DNA of 64,000 nt from Suillus spraguei (Eukaryota; Basidiomycota; Agaricomycetes; Boletales; Suillaceae). The notes below the pieces were generated by a model. The model had not been told where the DNA came from, did not search any database, and was given only the letters and a program-made list of their open reading frames with translations. The number at the start of each line of letters is the position of its first letter. The stretch's first letter is position 1. Where the stretch lies: positions 186,001-250,000 of the forward strand of contig JABCPU010000047.1 of the NCBI GenBank assembly GCA_016800925.1, written 5' to 3'. Positions 34,136 to 45,564 of this stretch are shown in pieces. A program made the position numbers and the translations under genes.

Positions 34136-34417
34136 GTTCTGAAGGTGCAAACCGAACGAGTGGTGTAGTATGAAGCCAGTAGTTCAAATTTTTGGGACAG
34201 AGATCATGTCAGGGGCCCCTAGCCTCTAATTTATTCAATGCTATTTCACATTTCACGCCATTCAACCAGAGAACGAGCATGATTGACATGGATGATGATT
34301 AGTGTTTCTATATGACAATTTACAGACTAATATACTGCTGCGCTGCTTCTGGTGCTATGTGCTGCAGTATGACCTTTGGAACAAGCACATACATGGCAGA
34401 CAACTGACCAGGAGTAG
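34136..34417. other. Leader between recombinase gene and B1 LTR
   Basis: About 280 bp, the likely 5' region of the Crypton gene. No frame or repeat is recognised. It ends directly at the TG of the B1 5' LTR without a visible target duplication partner at the B1 3' end. Confidence 0.4.
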
Positions 34418-34989
34418 TGTTACAGTCGTACATGCCCCTATTCATTTTCCTTTCTATTCTCGTATATCACGTGATATGGAGCTTATTGCTCGGACACTTC
34501 CACTTCCATCAGACATCACATGACTCCATTCTTGGACTCAGCCGGTTTAGCATATGTGTACGCTAAACATGTGCTTTCATCCCTTACTCATGCGTTTCAA
34601 CACGCTTGTACAATACATGCCTTCCTCATTAGGATACGCACTTATATTCCCACAGTTACCTGGTCTGTGCGCACATATGTACCTATATAAGCACAGTGTA
34701 CTTGTAGTAGATTCCTTACTTTAATCTTACTGGGTTTTACCTGGAATATCCGTCGCTTAGGTCTCCAACCTAAGTTGTCTTGAATTGTCTCTAAGTCTAA
34801 GCACTCCTTAGCCTTAGTCTCTATTCTCGTAGAACCTCTTAGACTTGTCTTTGAGGCCGAACCCTTGATCGTACTCGGAACGCGTTCCTTGTACTTTCAC
34901 CTTGTCCTTTTTCTGGGCATTGTAGAACTTCCCAGCAGACCGTCTGTGTCTTTTCACTGTCGCTGGAGACACCATCCCAGTTCGTAACA
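34418..34989 (+). repeat. B1 5' LTR
   Basis: It starts TGTTACAGTCG and ends CAGTTCGTAACA. A CCTATATAAGCACAG stretch near 34681-34695 is a likely TATA box for the element's own promoter. Confidence 0.85.
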
Positions 34990-35203
34990 AAAGATTAAAG
35001 TCCACCTGATTGTCGACTACCCAGTCTTCGACCCTGAACCCTGATAAGCCCTAACAGACAGCAAGACAGCGCGTGTAGGCACCAAGAAAGTATAAATCAT
35101 CAACTACCCAGTCTTCGACCCTAAACCCTGATAAGCCCTAATGGACAGCAAGACAGTGCGTGTAGGCACCGAGAAAGTATAACTCACCAGACGAATCACC
35201 ATC

Positions 35204-36040
35204 ATGACAACCACCAAAGAATTTGAATACAAAATCGGTCTTCCAACCGGTTTTGATGGAGATTGCGACAACTCTCTAGAATTCATCCAATCATGCAATC
35301 TATGCTTTGATATCAACGAAAAGCTCTACACCACTGACAAGCAGAAAATCATTTTCATTACATCCTTCATGACCGAGAAGAACACCAAATCTTGGAAAGA
35401 ACAATTCCTTGCTCATGCTCAGTCAACTGATTCCTCTGGACAAAAGGTTGGTTATGGGATGTTGAAGGATTTCATGAAAAGCTTCAATGAAGCTTTCGAA
35501 CCAGTGGATACCAGAGGGACCGCATTAACAAAGCTCAGAGACCTCAAACAAGGAAGCGGCGATCTCCACACCTATATCGCTGACTTCGAGGCACTTGCAG
35601 CCAAGGCCCACATCACCGACGATGCCACAAAGATTCAATTCTTCCAAGACGGCCTCAAATTAGGTATCCAAACAAAGCTTTTCGTGCCAGGAGATGTCTC
35701 AGAGATATTCCATAATGTTGTATTGCAATGTGTTTCCATTGACAACTCCCACCACTGCCTTCTAGTGCTATGAGCATGTCATGCTCCGCAGCAGAAGAAG
35801 AAGAACTATGGAAACACGCATTACACACCCAATCGTGATTCAAATGCAATGGTCATAGACCGAATCTCTGATATGGAAAGATCCGAATGTATGAAGAAAG
35901 GACAGTGCTTCGGATGCAAGAAGACTGGACACCGTATTCATAACTGTCCTTAAAGAAAGAAGAAAACTCCGCTCCATCAAACCGAGGTTAAAGACAAAGA
36001 AGAAGAAGAAATGGTTAGGCGGCTTATTGAGGATTTTTAA
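35204..36040 (+). pseudogene. B1 gag (two in-frame stops)
   Basis: Same length (837 nt) and order as the intact B2 gag. The N-terminal part is a retrotransposon gag domain (EFIQSCNLCFDINEKLYTTD, LRDLKQGSGDLHTYIADFEA) and the C-terminal zinc knuckle is CFGCKKTGHRIHNC. Stops occur at 35771 (TGA) and 35951 (TAA) where B2 has coding triplets. The capsid-like protein is thus cut short before the knuckle. Confidence 0.85.
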
Positions 36041-36060
36041 ATTGGAGAAACAAAGATTCG

Positions 36061-39000
36061 ACATATGTTTCTCCCAATGTGTTACTAAGACTTGTACGTG
36101 CTGTAGGTGAAAGAAAAGAACTTCATATTCCCATCACCCTTCACTTGCATACACGCTTAAAATCCGTCAATGCCACTGCTGTTATTGATTCGGGCGCAGC
36201 AGGAACGTTCATCTCCGAGGAGTTTGTGAAACTCCATCAAATCACATGACGAAAACTCAAAACACCATTTTGAGTTACCACGGCAGATGGAACTCTTATC
36301 AAAGGAGGGCTGATCACGCACTACTGTCTCCTAGTGGTCAAAATTGACGAATGAATCATGTATGGAAAATTCAATATCACTAAACTAGGACGAAGAGATC
36401 AAATCCTTCTGGGAATTCCGTGGTTATGTGCAATGAACCCAAGTATAGATTGGGCCGCTGAAACACTCGTCCTCCCTCGAACGACAAAATCAGATGAAAT
36501 TGAAATTGACTTAGATACCGATCGAAAGAAGAACGGGTTACCCCCGGCTTTCCAAAGCCATCCCAAGAAATGGCAACATTCACAACTTCTGAGAACCCTC
36601 GTCGCCTCTCCTATTAACATTCCTAAAGACCCCAAACCTGAAGTATGAATGCCACGTACTACAAACCCCACTCCCCATGTACAACTGCCGTGAGCAGTAT
36701 CGCCAATTCCCGTGCAGAAAAGCGCAAGAACGAATCCGAGCCTGAGTATCGGACTGGACCAGAACCTATTGAGCAACGGCCAATAGAAGAACAGAAGTAT
36801 GGGAAAAGAAAAGCAGAAGAAGAAATCCCTGGATGAGATACAAATGTACCGAAACTATCCAAGTTCTATGTTCCCCCGAAAACTCTTCAAACTCCTTCAG
36901 CTTCAATAGAAGAAATTCCCGACAAAGAAGAACCTGTGCCCTTGTTGATCCCAACAGAGGATGATGATCAATTCAACACTATGCAAGACATCTGGCACGC
37001 GCCAGAAGTACGAGAGATTTCCTCTTACGAGCTTGGAGAAGGAGAATTCCTTGTGGAATATGATACGGATGGAGTTAGCATGAGAATCATCGAAGAAGTA
37101 TCCATGGATACACCTCTCACACATGATGGAACTTCCCAACTCAAACAACTCCCCAACTATTCCACAATCTCCCTTCCTCCTCCGAAATACAGCAATAAAG
37201 CTCAGGAATTCGCTACAGACAAGAAGGAAAAGAAAAAGAAATCCTTTGAAGAATTGGTCCTGGAATACTTGCACGACTGTGTGGACGTCTTTGCTAAAGA
37301 CGGACTAAACAAACTACCCCCTGAACGCCCTGGTATTGATCATCAGATCAATACTAAACCCAGTTTTATCCCTTGCACATCTAAGGTTTACCCACTATTG
37401 GAGAAAGAACGTGCTGCCGTCAAAATGTTTATCGATGAAAACATTGCGAAAGGCTTCATCTCAGAATCGAAGTCACCCCAAGCTAGTGGCTTCTTCTTTG
37501 TGGGAAAGAAGAGTGTAGAATTGCATCCTTGTCAAGATTATCACTACATCAATGATTGGACAGTCAAGAACGCCTATCTGCTCCCACTCCCTATCTCCCT
37601 TGTCGCACGTCTTCACAATGCACAGTTCTTTACGAAAATGGATATCCAGTCCGGTTATAACAATATTCGCATCCATCCCGATGATCGCTGGAAAGCAGCG
37701 TTTACCATGGAATTCAGCCTCTTTGAACCGAACATCATGTTCTTTGGCCTCTGTAATTCCCCAGCAACTTTCCAAGCATACATGAATCGTACCTTCCAAC
37801 AGGAAATCAATGAAGGATGGATGGTTATCTACATGGACAATATCTTGATTTTCTCTACAACAATGGCAGAACACCGCGAATGAACCAGACGGGTTTTGAT
37901 GAAAATACGAAAGGAACATTTGTTCCTGAAACCAGAGAAATGCACCTTCGATGCAGAAGAAGTGGAATACCTCGGAATGATAATTCGCCCCAGGCAAGTT
38001 GCTATGGATACCACCAAAACCAAGGGAATCGCCGAATGGCCAACACCGAAATCTGTAAAAGAAGTCCAGTCATTCCTCAGTTTTTGCAACTTCTACCGCA
38101 CGTTTATTTCCCACTACTCTGACATTGCCCAACCCCTTATCGAATTAACAAAGAAAGATAAGGCCTTTGATTGGTCAACCAAATGTATGGACACCTTCGA
38201 AGAACTGAAACGATGCTTCACATCCCAACCGGTACTCCGTAATCCTGATCCTTCCTGACAATTTGCTATTGCTACCGACGCTTCGCTTGTAGCAACTGGT
38301 GGAGTTCTCCTGCAGACTGATGAGAATGGTGTTTATCACCCATGCACATATCTCTCACAGTCTTTAAACCCTGCAGAATGCAATTACCAGATCTTTGATC
38401 AGGAACTCCTTGCCGTGATCCAGGCATTGAATGAATGGCATCATTACATACCTTGAAGGAAACCCGCACCCCGTCCTGGTATTCACCGACCACAAAAATC
38501 TTCTGTACTTTAGAAGTGCACAGAAGCTTACCCATCGCCAAGCACGTTGGCAACTGATCTTGTCTATTTACGACATTGAACTACATCACGTTGCAGGTAC
38601 TAAATTGGCAGTACCTGATGCACTATCTCGCTGGCCCAACTATGACTCCGGCAAAGACGATAACGAGGACCAGACCCTCCTCCCTGACACTCTATTTGTT
38701 CATCTTATTGACACCAACCTGAAGGATGTTTTATCATCCTCTGACCCCCTCAACGACCCTGTCTTCAAGACTGCATCCGACGCCCTTGATGGCGTGTGTC
38801 TTCCCCCTATGAAGTCGGCACTCACCGATTGGACAATTGAGGAGAACGTCCTCTATTTTAAGAATCGTACCTACATTCCACCAGCCCTTCGTCCTGATAT
38901 CCTGAAACGGTATCATGATCATCCTACCATGGGACATCCTGGTAGATTCAAAACTGAAGAACTCATCAAACGAGAAGCCTGGTGGCCCGCTATGGGTTCT

Positions 39001-40908
39001 TATATTCGGAAATACATCGAGGGTTGCGCCCTTTGTCAGCAAATGAAAGCGGATACGCATCCTGTTCGACCTCCGCTTGCCCTGATCCCCTCGTCAGCGA
39101 CTCAGCCTTTCTCTCAGGTCTCTGTCGATCTTATCACTGACCTCCCCGTCTCTGGAGGCTTCAACAATGTTCTGGTCGTGGTTGACCATGGCCTTATGAA
39201 GGGGGTAATTATTATCCCCTGTCTGAAAACCGTCACTTCCGAAGGCATTGCTAAACTATTCTTGAAACACGTCTACCGTCGATTTGGACTCCATGACAAA
39301 GTCATCTCAGATCGAGGTCTGCAATTCCTATCTCGTGTTAAGACCGTACTCAAGGGGTGAAAGATCTGAAGGGCTTTGGCCTCAGTTCGTACACTGTGCC
39401 CCTTGTCTGAGTAATGCCCCTTTATTTCAGAGAGGAGATATATGTCCGAAGATCCGGATGGAGTTGCATAGTGGATCTGGACGTCTGAAGGTATCAGATA
39501 TGGTACGTCCGAAGGTTATCCGGAGCGCGGGGATGGAAAGAGGACTAAGGCTAGCTTCGGAACAGATTCCTAACTAGAAACTGACAGAGGTAGGCTATCC
39601 GAGGATAGAGTCAGAGATATAGACTATAGGAATCAATCCCAAGTCTCAGAAGATGACTTTGAGCAGAAAGTGACTCAAGTCCGAAGGAAGCGGAATGAGC
39701 AGAATCTAAGATGATATTCGAACTAAGGTTCTACAGAGATCTACAAGTGGTTTATATATGGTAAGTATCTAAGATGGATAATCAAGAAGTCTGGGACCGA
39801 GGGCTATGTACAAAGTGTAACAGAAGTCTATTAGTTAATGCGCAGCGGATCAGTAAGCACGAATCGGAAATGAAACACAGGTAATGGATCAGTGACACAG
39901 GAAGGAATTATACACAGCCGGAGTACCAGAAACAGGATGAGCGACAAAAGGAGATAGATGCAGATATACACAAGGGAGATAGAGTGTGAGAAGTGCGCAC
40001 ATTCGGATGAGCGATCTGGACAGGATCTGTGGACCGGACGGAAATAGAATCGATCGGATCTGCTCGGATATGGTTGGATCTGGGATTAGAAGTATGGTAT
40101 ATGACATCTCGCTTCTCCAAGGAGCTTGCCCGACTTCTCGACTACGTCATCGCCCCATCTACGGCTTATCACCCTCAGACTGATGGTCAAACTGAGAGGC
40201 TCAATCAAGAACTGGAAACGTACCTGTGCATCTATTGCCACAATAATCCTGAAGATTGGGTAGAACACCTACCAATTGCCGAATTTGTCCACAACCACCG
40301 AAAACATGATGCAAGGAATGCATCACCTTTCTATCTGATGATGGGATATGAACCACGTGCCATCCCTCACCTAATCCCTGACTCATCCGTCCCTGCAGAA
40401 AATAAGAGAAGAAGCAATCACCTGCCATAACATTGTGATGCAAACAATGGCTGAACAATCCTGAGGAGAGAAGTACACTCCATGGAAGATTGGAGATAAG
40501 GTCTGGCTATCTGCTACTAATCTTAGACTCAAACTCCCATCACGGAAACTTGCGCCAAAACGATACGGACCTTTCCCAATCATCAATGTCTTATCGCCCA
40601 TCACATTTACGCTCAAACTCCCTCCACAATGGAAAATTCATCCCACTTTCCATGCTTCTGTCTTATCGTCCTATAGCGAAATGGACATACATGGTCCGAA
40701 CTTTCCCGAACCACCACCTGACATTATCGAAGAAGAAGAAGAATACAAAGTAGAAGCAATTCTTTCCCACAAAGGAACCGGCATTCGCCGACACTATCTA
40801 GTCTCCTGGAAAGGGTATTCATCGGGAGATAATGAATGGCTCCCAGACAAGAGCTTAAAGAACTCCGCTTGAATCCTGAATGCTTATAAGAAGCAACACT
40901 CCCTCTGA
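36061..40908 (+). pseudogene. B1 pol: protease, RT, RNase H, integrase, chromodomain
   Basis: Protease site VIDSGAAGTF near 36183; RT 36936-37883 with FTKMDIQSGYNNIRIHPDD and FFGLCNSPATFQAYM. The RT metal motif reads YMDN, not the YMDD of B2/B3, a loss of the second Asp. RNase H and integrase zinc-binding parts lie at 37896-39335, then the solo LTR, then the integrase core end ([20 protein letters not shown]) and a chromodomain near 40730-40872 ([20 protein letters not shown]). Stops are frequent, most at former CGA codons. It is certainly inactive. Confidence 0.88.
39336..40106 (-). mobile_element. Solo LTR of gypsy family A in B1 integrase
   Basis: 771 bp beginning TGTTAAGACC and ending TATATGACA, with a perfect 5-bp duplication TCTCG at 39331-39335 and 40107-40111. 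Cutting it out rejoins the B1 integrase frame between ...QFLSR and [12 protein letters not shown]. It is reverse to the family A element at 52907. Insertion of A into B1 followed by LTR-LTR recombination is the simplest account. Confidence 0.92.
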
Positions 40909-40963
40909 ATATTCCTCAGTCAATCAAACTGCACCAGCACTTGATCAACTAAAGCCTTTCAAA

Positions 40964-42392
40964 ATGTCTTTTCCCACTGCATACATCACCCCCGTCACCA
41001 TTGCCAACAATGACTCTGATTCCGACGCAGAAAACTACAGAACCCTTGCCATCGAAATCGACAACACCTCTTACATTGAAGCCACCCTTCTATGTGAAGG
41101 ACACGCTCTTGAGATTGAAAGAATCCTCACAGAAAGAGGTGCCTTCCCTGCCTTACTTCTCGTCAACATCATCTGCACCGCCACTCTCATCGAAACTACC
41201 ATTAATGAAACCACAGAAATCACATATCGTCAGCGCATCCTACATCTACAAAAACGCATTCATTCTTACGCTATGCTGTTGCTTCCCTGTTCTTTTAAAA
41301 GCAATGTTGAGGAAGCTATTCACATCGTGGTAGAACATCAAGCAGGTGTTGCTCGACCTCCCACTCCACAAAGAGATATGGACCCACTTCCAGTCCCTCC
41401 ACCCCCTTCTTCACGCATCTATTCTAACGTTGATGCCTTTGCTGGCTTATACACTGCTGTCCAAGAAATTGGACAGCTCACCAACACAGTCGTCGAAACT
41501 ATCCAACAGTCAGTCGTGGAAACAAGAGCAGCCAGAAATTTAGTCGAAGAAGCTATTACTGATCTGTAGCAAACTCAAGCAGACCTCACTTCCCCACAAA
41601 CTCCATCTCCTGTCGAACGACCAACTTCACCGCCCCCTGTTATAGTTTCCCATGATCACCCCGCATGGTTATGGAGTTCCTGTCGCTGAGTTGGTAGCAC
41701 TCGGTCCTCGACTTCACAACCTTCATATTCACCCTCCAATGTCTATCCCGTCATCATTCGGTCCAATGGACCCTGTCTCGCCAGTCCTAGTAAAGGACTT
41801 TGGCATAACAACCCCTTCCTCATCTGACGAACTCCTTGCGGTTGCTGAATGAGCAACTACCCCTGATCTCCCAACGTCGGCATACACCCTTACCACTAAA
41901 CAGCAGGTGCAGCTCAGATGCAACAATGCTTTCGCTTTAAGTCGTATGGCGCAGTGAAAGGGAAAGAAGCGCGCCAGATCCACTAGTCCCAAACCCATTA
42001 TTTCGCCATCACCCTTACGCATGTCTATTTCCAACACTGATGACAACATGAAATGTCGGTTTTGCGTCATTGTTGGACATCGGCAAAAGAATTGCCCCAA
42101 GTACCGGTGTCAAATCTGTCTGCGACACGCCCCTACCCACCTATCTATCCACTGTCCCCAATGAGTTGGTCCTCCTCCTTTTACATTAACTTGGAAGGAC
42201 GACGGGTTCTACAACGCACTTCGTTCCTGGGAACGACAGCTTGACGATGAATGAACTCAAGCAGCAGCTAAGCGGGACTCTAAACGGCGTGCTGGTGTTG
42301 AAGAAGCCGCGTACATGAGGAGTGGTTCTTTTCTTGACAAAGACTATGAGTATAGTGACGACCCCATTTACTATGCTAATCAGGATGAGTAA
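40964..42392 (+). pseudogene. B1 post-pol ORF (zinc-knuckle protein), broken
   Basis: A third reading frame between pol and the 3' LTR, beginning MSFPTAYITPVTIANNDSDS, followed by a helical middle (VQEIGQLTNTVVETIQQSVV) and CRFCVIVGHRQKNC, a CCHC knuckle, with a second Cys/His cluster (CQICLRHAPTHLSIHC). Homologues exist in B2 and B3. This copy has stops (TAG near 41567, TGA near 41849 and others). No membrane span is present, so it is not an envelope gene. Role unknown; I infer an accessory gag-like or nucleic-acid binding protein. Confidence 0.7.
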
Positions 42393-42424
42393 AGTCGGTG
42401 ACTTTACGTGTAAAACGGGGGTAA

Positions 42425-42898
42425 TGTTACAATCGTACGTGCCCCTATTCATTTTCTGCCTCCTTTACTTTGTATATTATGTAATGTGACTCTGACTCAT
42501 ATGCTCAATGCATCTGTACTATAGTTGCCTTCCTTCTTTGGATACGCACTTACATTCTCACGTCTCTCTTGGTCCGTGCGCACATATTGGCCTATTTAAG
42601 CACGATGTATTACACTTGTATACTTTACTTTAATCTTACTGGGTTTTACCTGGAATATCATTCACTTAGGTCTCCAACCTAAGTCGTCTTGAATTGTCTC
42701 TAAGTCTAAGCACTCCTTAGCCTTAGTCTCTATTCTCGTAGAACCTCTTAGACTTGTCTTTGAGGCTGAACCCTTGATCATACTCAGAACACGTTCCTTG
42801 TACTTTCACCTTGTCCTTTTTCTGGACATTGTAGAACTTCCCAGCAGACCGTCTGTGTCTTTTCACTGTCGCTGGAGACGCCATCCCAGTTGGTAACA
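42425..42898 (+). repeat. B1 3' LTR
   Basis: 474 bp, starts TGTTACAATCG and ends CAGTTGGTAACA. It follows the polypurine tract. It lacks the extra first-half sequence of the B1 5' LTR, so the two LTRs have diverged by more than point change. Confidence 0.85.
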
Positions 42899-44065
42899 CT
42901 TGCGAAGGCAAGAACGTTCAACCCTAAAGGGAATGCTAAGTTAATATAGCTCAATAATGCCCAACCTGTGGTGCAAGACTGCCGTCGGAGGTAGTGAGAT
43001 GCTAGCAGTGACCTCTGGTCCGTGGGAAACTAGTGGTAATACTAGCGGTAAGCGTGGGAAAGCGGTAGACAAGCGGTAGCGAAAGTGGTAAAACTGCAGT
43101 AGTGTGTGCAGTAAAACTGCGGTAGTGCATGTGGTAAAACTGCGGTAAGGCGTGGGAAACTGGCAGTAAAACAAGCGGTGAAGCATAGCGATGAAGCACG
43201 GGAAAGTGTAGCGCAAGCAGTGAAGCATGGGAAAGTGGTAAAGAGCGGTGGTGCATGCGGCAGTAAGACAATTCTTAAGAGACAGTAGTGGTGACAATTC
43301 CTAAGTACCGTGTGTACCATAGAGGGAAAAGTAAAAGTACTGGAATGTGCGAAGAGTCCTTTTTAACATGTACCGTGAACGGCTGGAATACATAGTGAGA
43401 ACGGTAGCAAGATAGAGATATTTAGCTAAGAGGCATGCAGCGAGCAAGCGGTGTCACAGAAGGTAAGGTAAGTCTTGCCGTAGCTTTAGTAATGGCGGAA
43501 ATGAATATGCTACGCACCAATGGATCTTAGATGGAAATGGAATGGACAGGAGGACATCGGTAGCGAGATTTGGTAAGGGGCAAGGATCCACGGAGCGAAA
43601 ATGGTACTGGCGAAGCGAAAAGGGGTAATGCTTGCTATAGGGGTTTTCTTGGTAGCCACTGTAGACGGTAATGAGACACTTGTGTAAAACAGCACTTTCA
43701 TGGTCAGCGTGACTTTGTTTGCTACACTGGCATCAGGAAAACTTGTTCCCACCCGATGCACTAACTGTTCCCCCAGCACCAGCACCTGCACATCCTACAC
43801 ATGATAATAGTGTCATGGGAGGTGACATGTCATCCGCTCAGGCTCGTCATGCATCACCATGTCTCCATGATCCTAACCCTCCCCATCCTGCAGCTCTACA
43901 GGATATGTTTTACAATCCTATGGAGGCACAACCCAGTGGATGGTTGCCGCAGCACTCGAATTTTGAACAGATGGATGATGCATTGTTCACGGCACTGCTC
44001 ATGGAGACACAGGGACATTTTATGTCTTCTGATGCCAGCCCGAGTTTCACCAACCAGGCTTCCTC
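42899..44065. other. Spacer between two B elements, with short repeats
   Basis: About 1.17 kb. The first third contains imperfect short repeats of the types GCGGTAAAACTGCGGTAGTG and AGCATGGGAAAGTGG (43025-43270). The last part, from 43719, is an open coding stretch described separately. No intact gene or further transposase is seen. Confidence 0.5.
43719..44060 (+). pseudogene. Host or TE ORF fragment interrupted by element B2
   Basis: An open frame, Pro/Ala/His-rich then acidic (first Met at 43814, MGGDMSSAQARHASP), ending at the B2 5' LTR. The frame continues after the 3' LTR at 51689 as SLHAPSHEPPVPPEPLVSQV and reaches a stop at 51783. It is not a family I recognise. It may be an exon of a gene now inactivated by B2, or part of an older element. 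Confidence 0.5.
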
Positions 44066-44539
44066 TGTTACAATCGTACGTGTCCCTGTTCATTTTCCCT
44101 TTGTTTCCTTACTTGTATATCATGTCACATGACTCTGACTCATATGCTCAACGCATCTGTACAACACATGCCTTCCTTATTAGGATACGCAGTTATGTTC
44201 TCACAGTTACTTGGTCTGTGCGCACATATTGGCCTATTTAAGCACAGTGTACTTGTAGTAGATTCTTTACTTTAATCTTACTGGATTTTACCTGGAATCT
44301 CCTTTGCTTAGGCCTCCAACCTAAGTCATCTTGAATCGTCTCTAAGTCTAAGCACTCCTTAGCCTTAGTCTCTATTCTCGTAGAACCTCTCGAACTTATC
44401 CTTGAGGCCAGACCCTTGATCGTACTCGGAACGCGTTCCTTGTACTTTCACCTTGTCCTCTTCTGGACATTGTAAGAACTCCCAGCAGACTGGCTGTGTC
44501 TTTTCACTGTCGCTGGTGACGCCACCCCAGTTCGTAACA
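44066..44539 (+). repeat. B2 5' LTR
   Basis: 474 bp, TGTTACAATCG...CAGTTCGTAACA. It contains a CCTATTTAAGCACAG TATA-like site near 44232-44246. Confidence 0.93.
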
Positions 44540-44727
44540 AAAGATTAAAGTCTATCTGATCATTGACTATCCAGTCTTCGACCCTGAACCCTGCAACAGA
44601 CTAGCGTACGCGTACACTGAGCAGATTGTCAAAGAGAGGCCCTCTGACAGAAGACAAGCCCTAACGGACAGCAAGACAGCGCGTGTAGGCACCGAGAAAG
44701 TATACCTCACCAGAAGAATCACCAGAC

Positions 44728-45564
44728 ATGGCGACCAAAAAATTTGAATATAAGATCGGCCAGCCAAAAGCCTTTGATGGAGATCACGACAACTCTCACG
44801 AGTTTATCCAGTCGTGTAATCTCCACTTCGATATCAACGAAAAGCTTTACACCACCGACAAACAGAAGATTATTTTCATAACATCCTTTATGACCGAAAG
44901 GAATGCCAAATCTTGGAAAGAACAATTCCTTGACCATGCTCAATCAACCGACACCTCTGGACAAAAAGTTGGTTATGGGACAATGGTGGATTTTATGAAA
45001 AGCTTTAAAGAAGCCTTCGAGCCAGTGGATACCAAAGGAACCGCACTCACGAAACTCAGGGATCTCAAACAAGGAAGTGGAGATCTTCACACTTACATCG
45101 CTGATTTCGAGGCACTTGCAGCCAAGGCTCATATCACCGATAATGCAACAAAGATTCAATTCTTCCAAGATGGCCTGAGTTGGGGTATCCTTACAAAGCT
45201 TTTCACACTAGGAGATGTCTCCGAAGTATTTCGAGACGTTGTGCTGCAATGTGTTTCCATTGACAATTCCTATCATCGCCTTCAAGCCATGAGGACGCGT
45301 CATGCTCCACAACAGAAGAAGAAGAACTATGGAAATGCATGGTACATCCCGAACCGTGATTCCAATGCAATGGTCATAGATCGAATCTCCGATACGGAGA
45401 GATCCGAATGCATGAAGAAGGGACAATGCTTCGGATGCAAGAAGACAGGACACCGTATTCATAACTGTCCTGATAGAAGGAAGAAGACCCCGCTCCGACA
45501 AACTGAAGTCAAAGAAGAAGATGAAGACGAAGAAACTGTGAGGCGGATTGTTGAGGATTTTTGA
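44728..45564 (+). CDS. gag: B2 gag, intact
   Basis: 278 aa. The N-terminus MATKKFEYKIGQPKAFDGDH and a central FMKSFKEAFEPVDTKGTALT form a retrotransposon gag (capsid-like) domain. A basic region and one CCHC knuckle (CFGCKKTGHRIHNC) for RNA packaging follow, then an acidic C-terminus. It forms the virus-like particle. It is the only complete gag of the three B copies. Its stop is immediately followed by the protease-pol region in another frame, so pol is probably made by frameshift or readthrough. Confidence 0.9.
   Translation: MATKKFEYKIGQPKAFDGDHDNSHEFIQSCNLHFDINEKLYTTDKQKIIFITSFMTERNAKSWKEQFLDHAQSTDTSGQKVGYGTMVDFMKSFKEAFEPVDTKGTALTKLRDLKQGSGDLHTYIADFEALAAKAHITDNATKIQFFQDGLSWGILTKLFTLGDVSEVFRDVVLQCVSIDNSYHRLQAMRTRHAPQQKKKNYGNAWYIPNRDSNAMVIDRISDTERSECMKKGQCFGCKKTGHRIHNCPDRRKKTPLRQTEVKEEDEDEETVRRIVEDF

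Larger units (their letters stand above)
34418..42898 (+). mobile_element. Ty3/gypsy chromovirus B1 (disabled)
   Basis: A full-length element: 5' LTR 34418-34989, gag, pol with chromodomain, an extra post-pol frame, a PPT (AAAACGGGGGTAA at about 42413-42425) and 3' LTR 42425-42898. The 5' LTR is about 100 bp longer than other B LTRs because of extra sequence in its first half. An 87-bp tandem duplication lies in the leader (35016-35189). The flanks (AGTAG and CTTGC) do not match, so no target duplication is visible. A solo A LTR (39336-40106) sits in its integrase. It has many in-frame stops and cannot be autonomous. Confidence 0.85.

Noticed and set aside
36399..37274. Minus-strand frames within B1 pol
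   Set aside because: Shadows of pol; matching shadows occur at the same place in B2 and B3.
40964..42392. Post-pol frame as an envelope gene
   Set aside because: No signal peptide, transmembrane span or fusion motif; zinc knuckle points to nucleic-acid binding.
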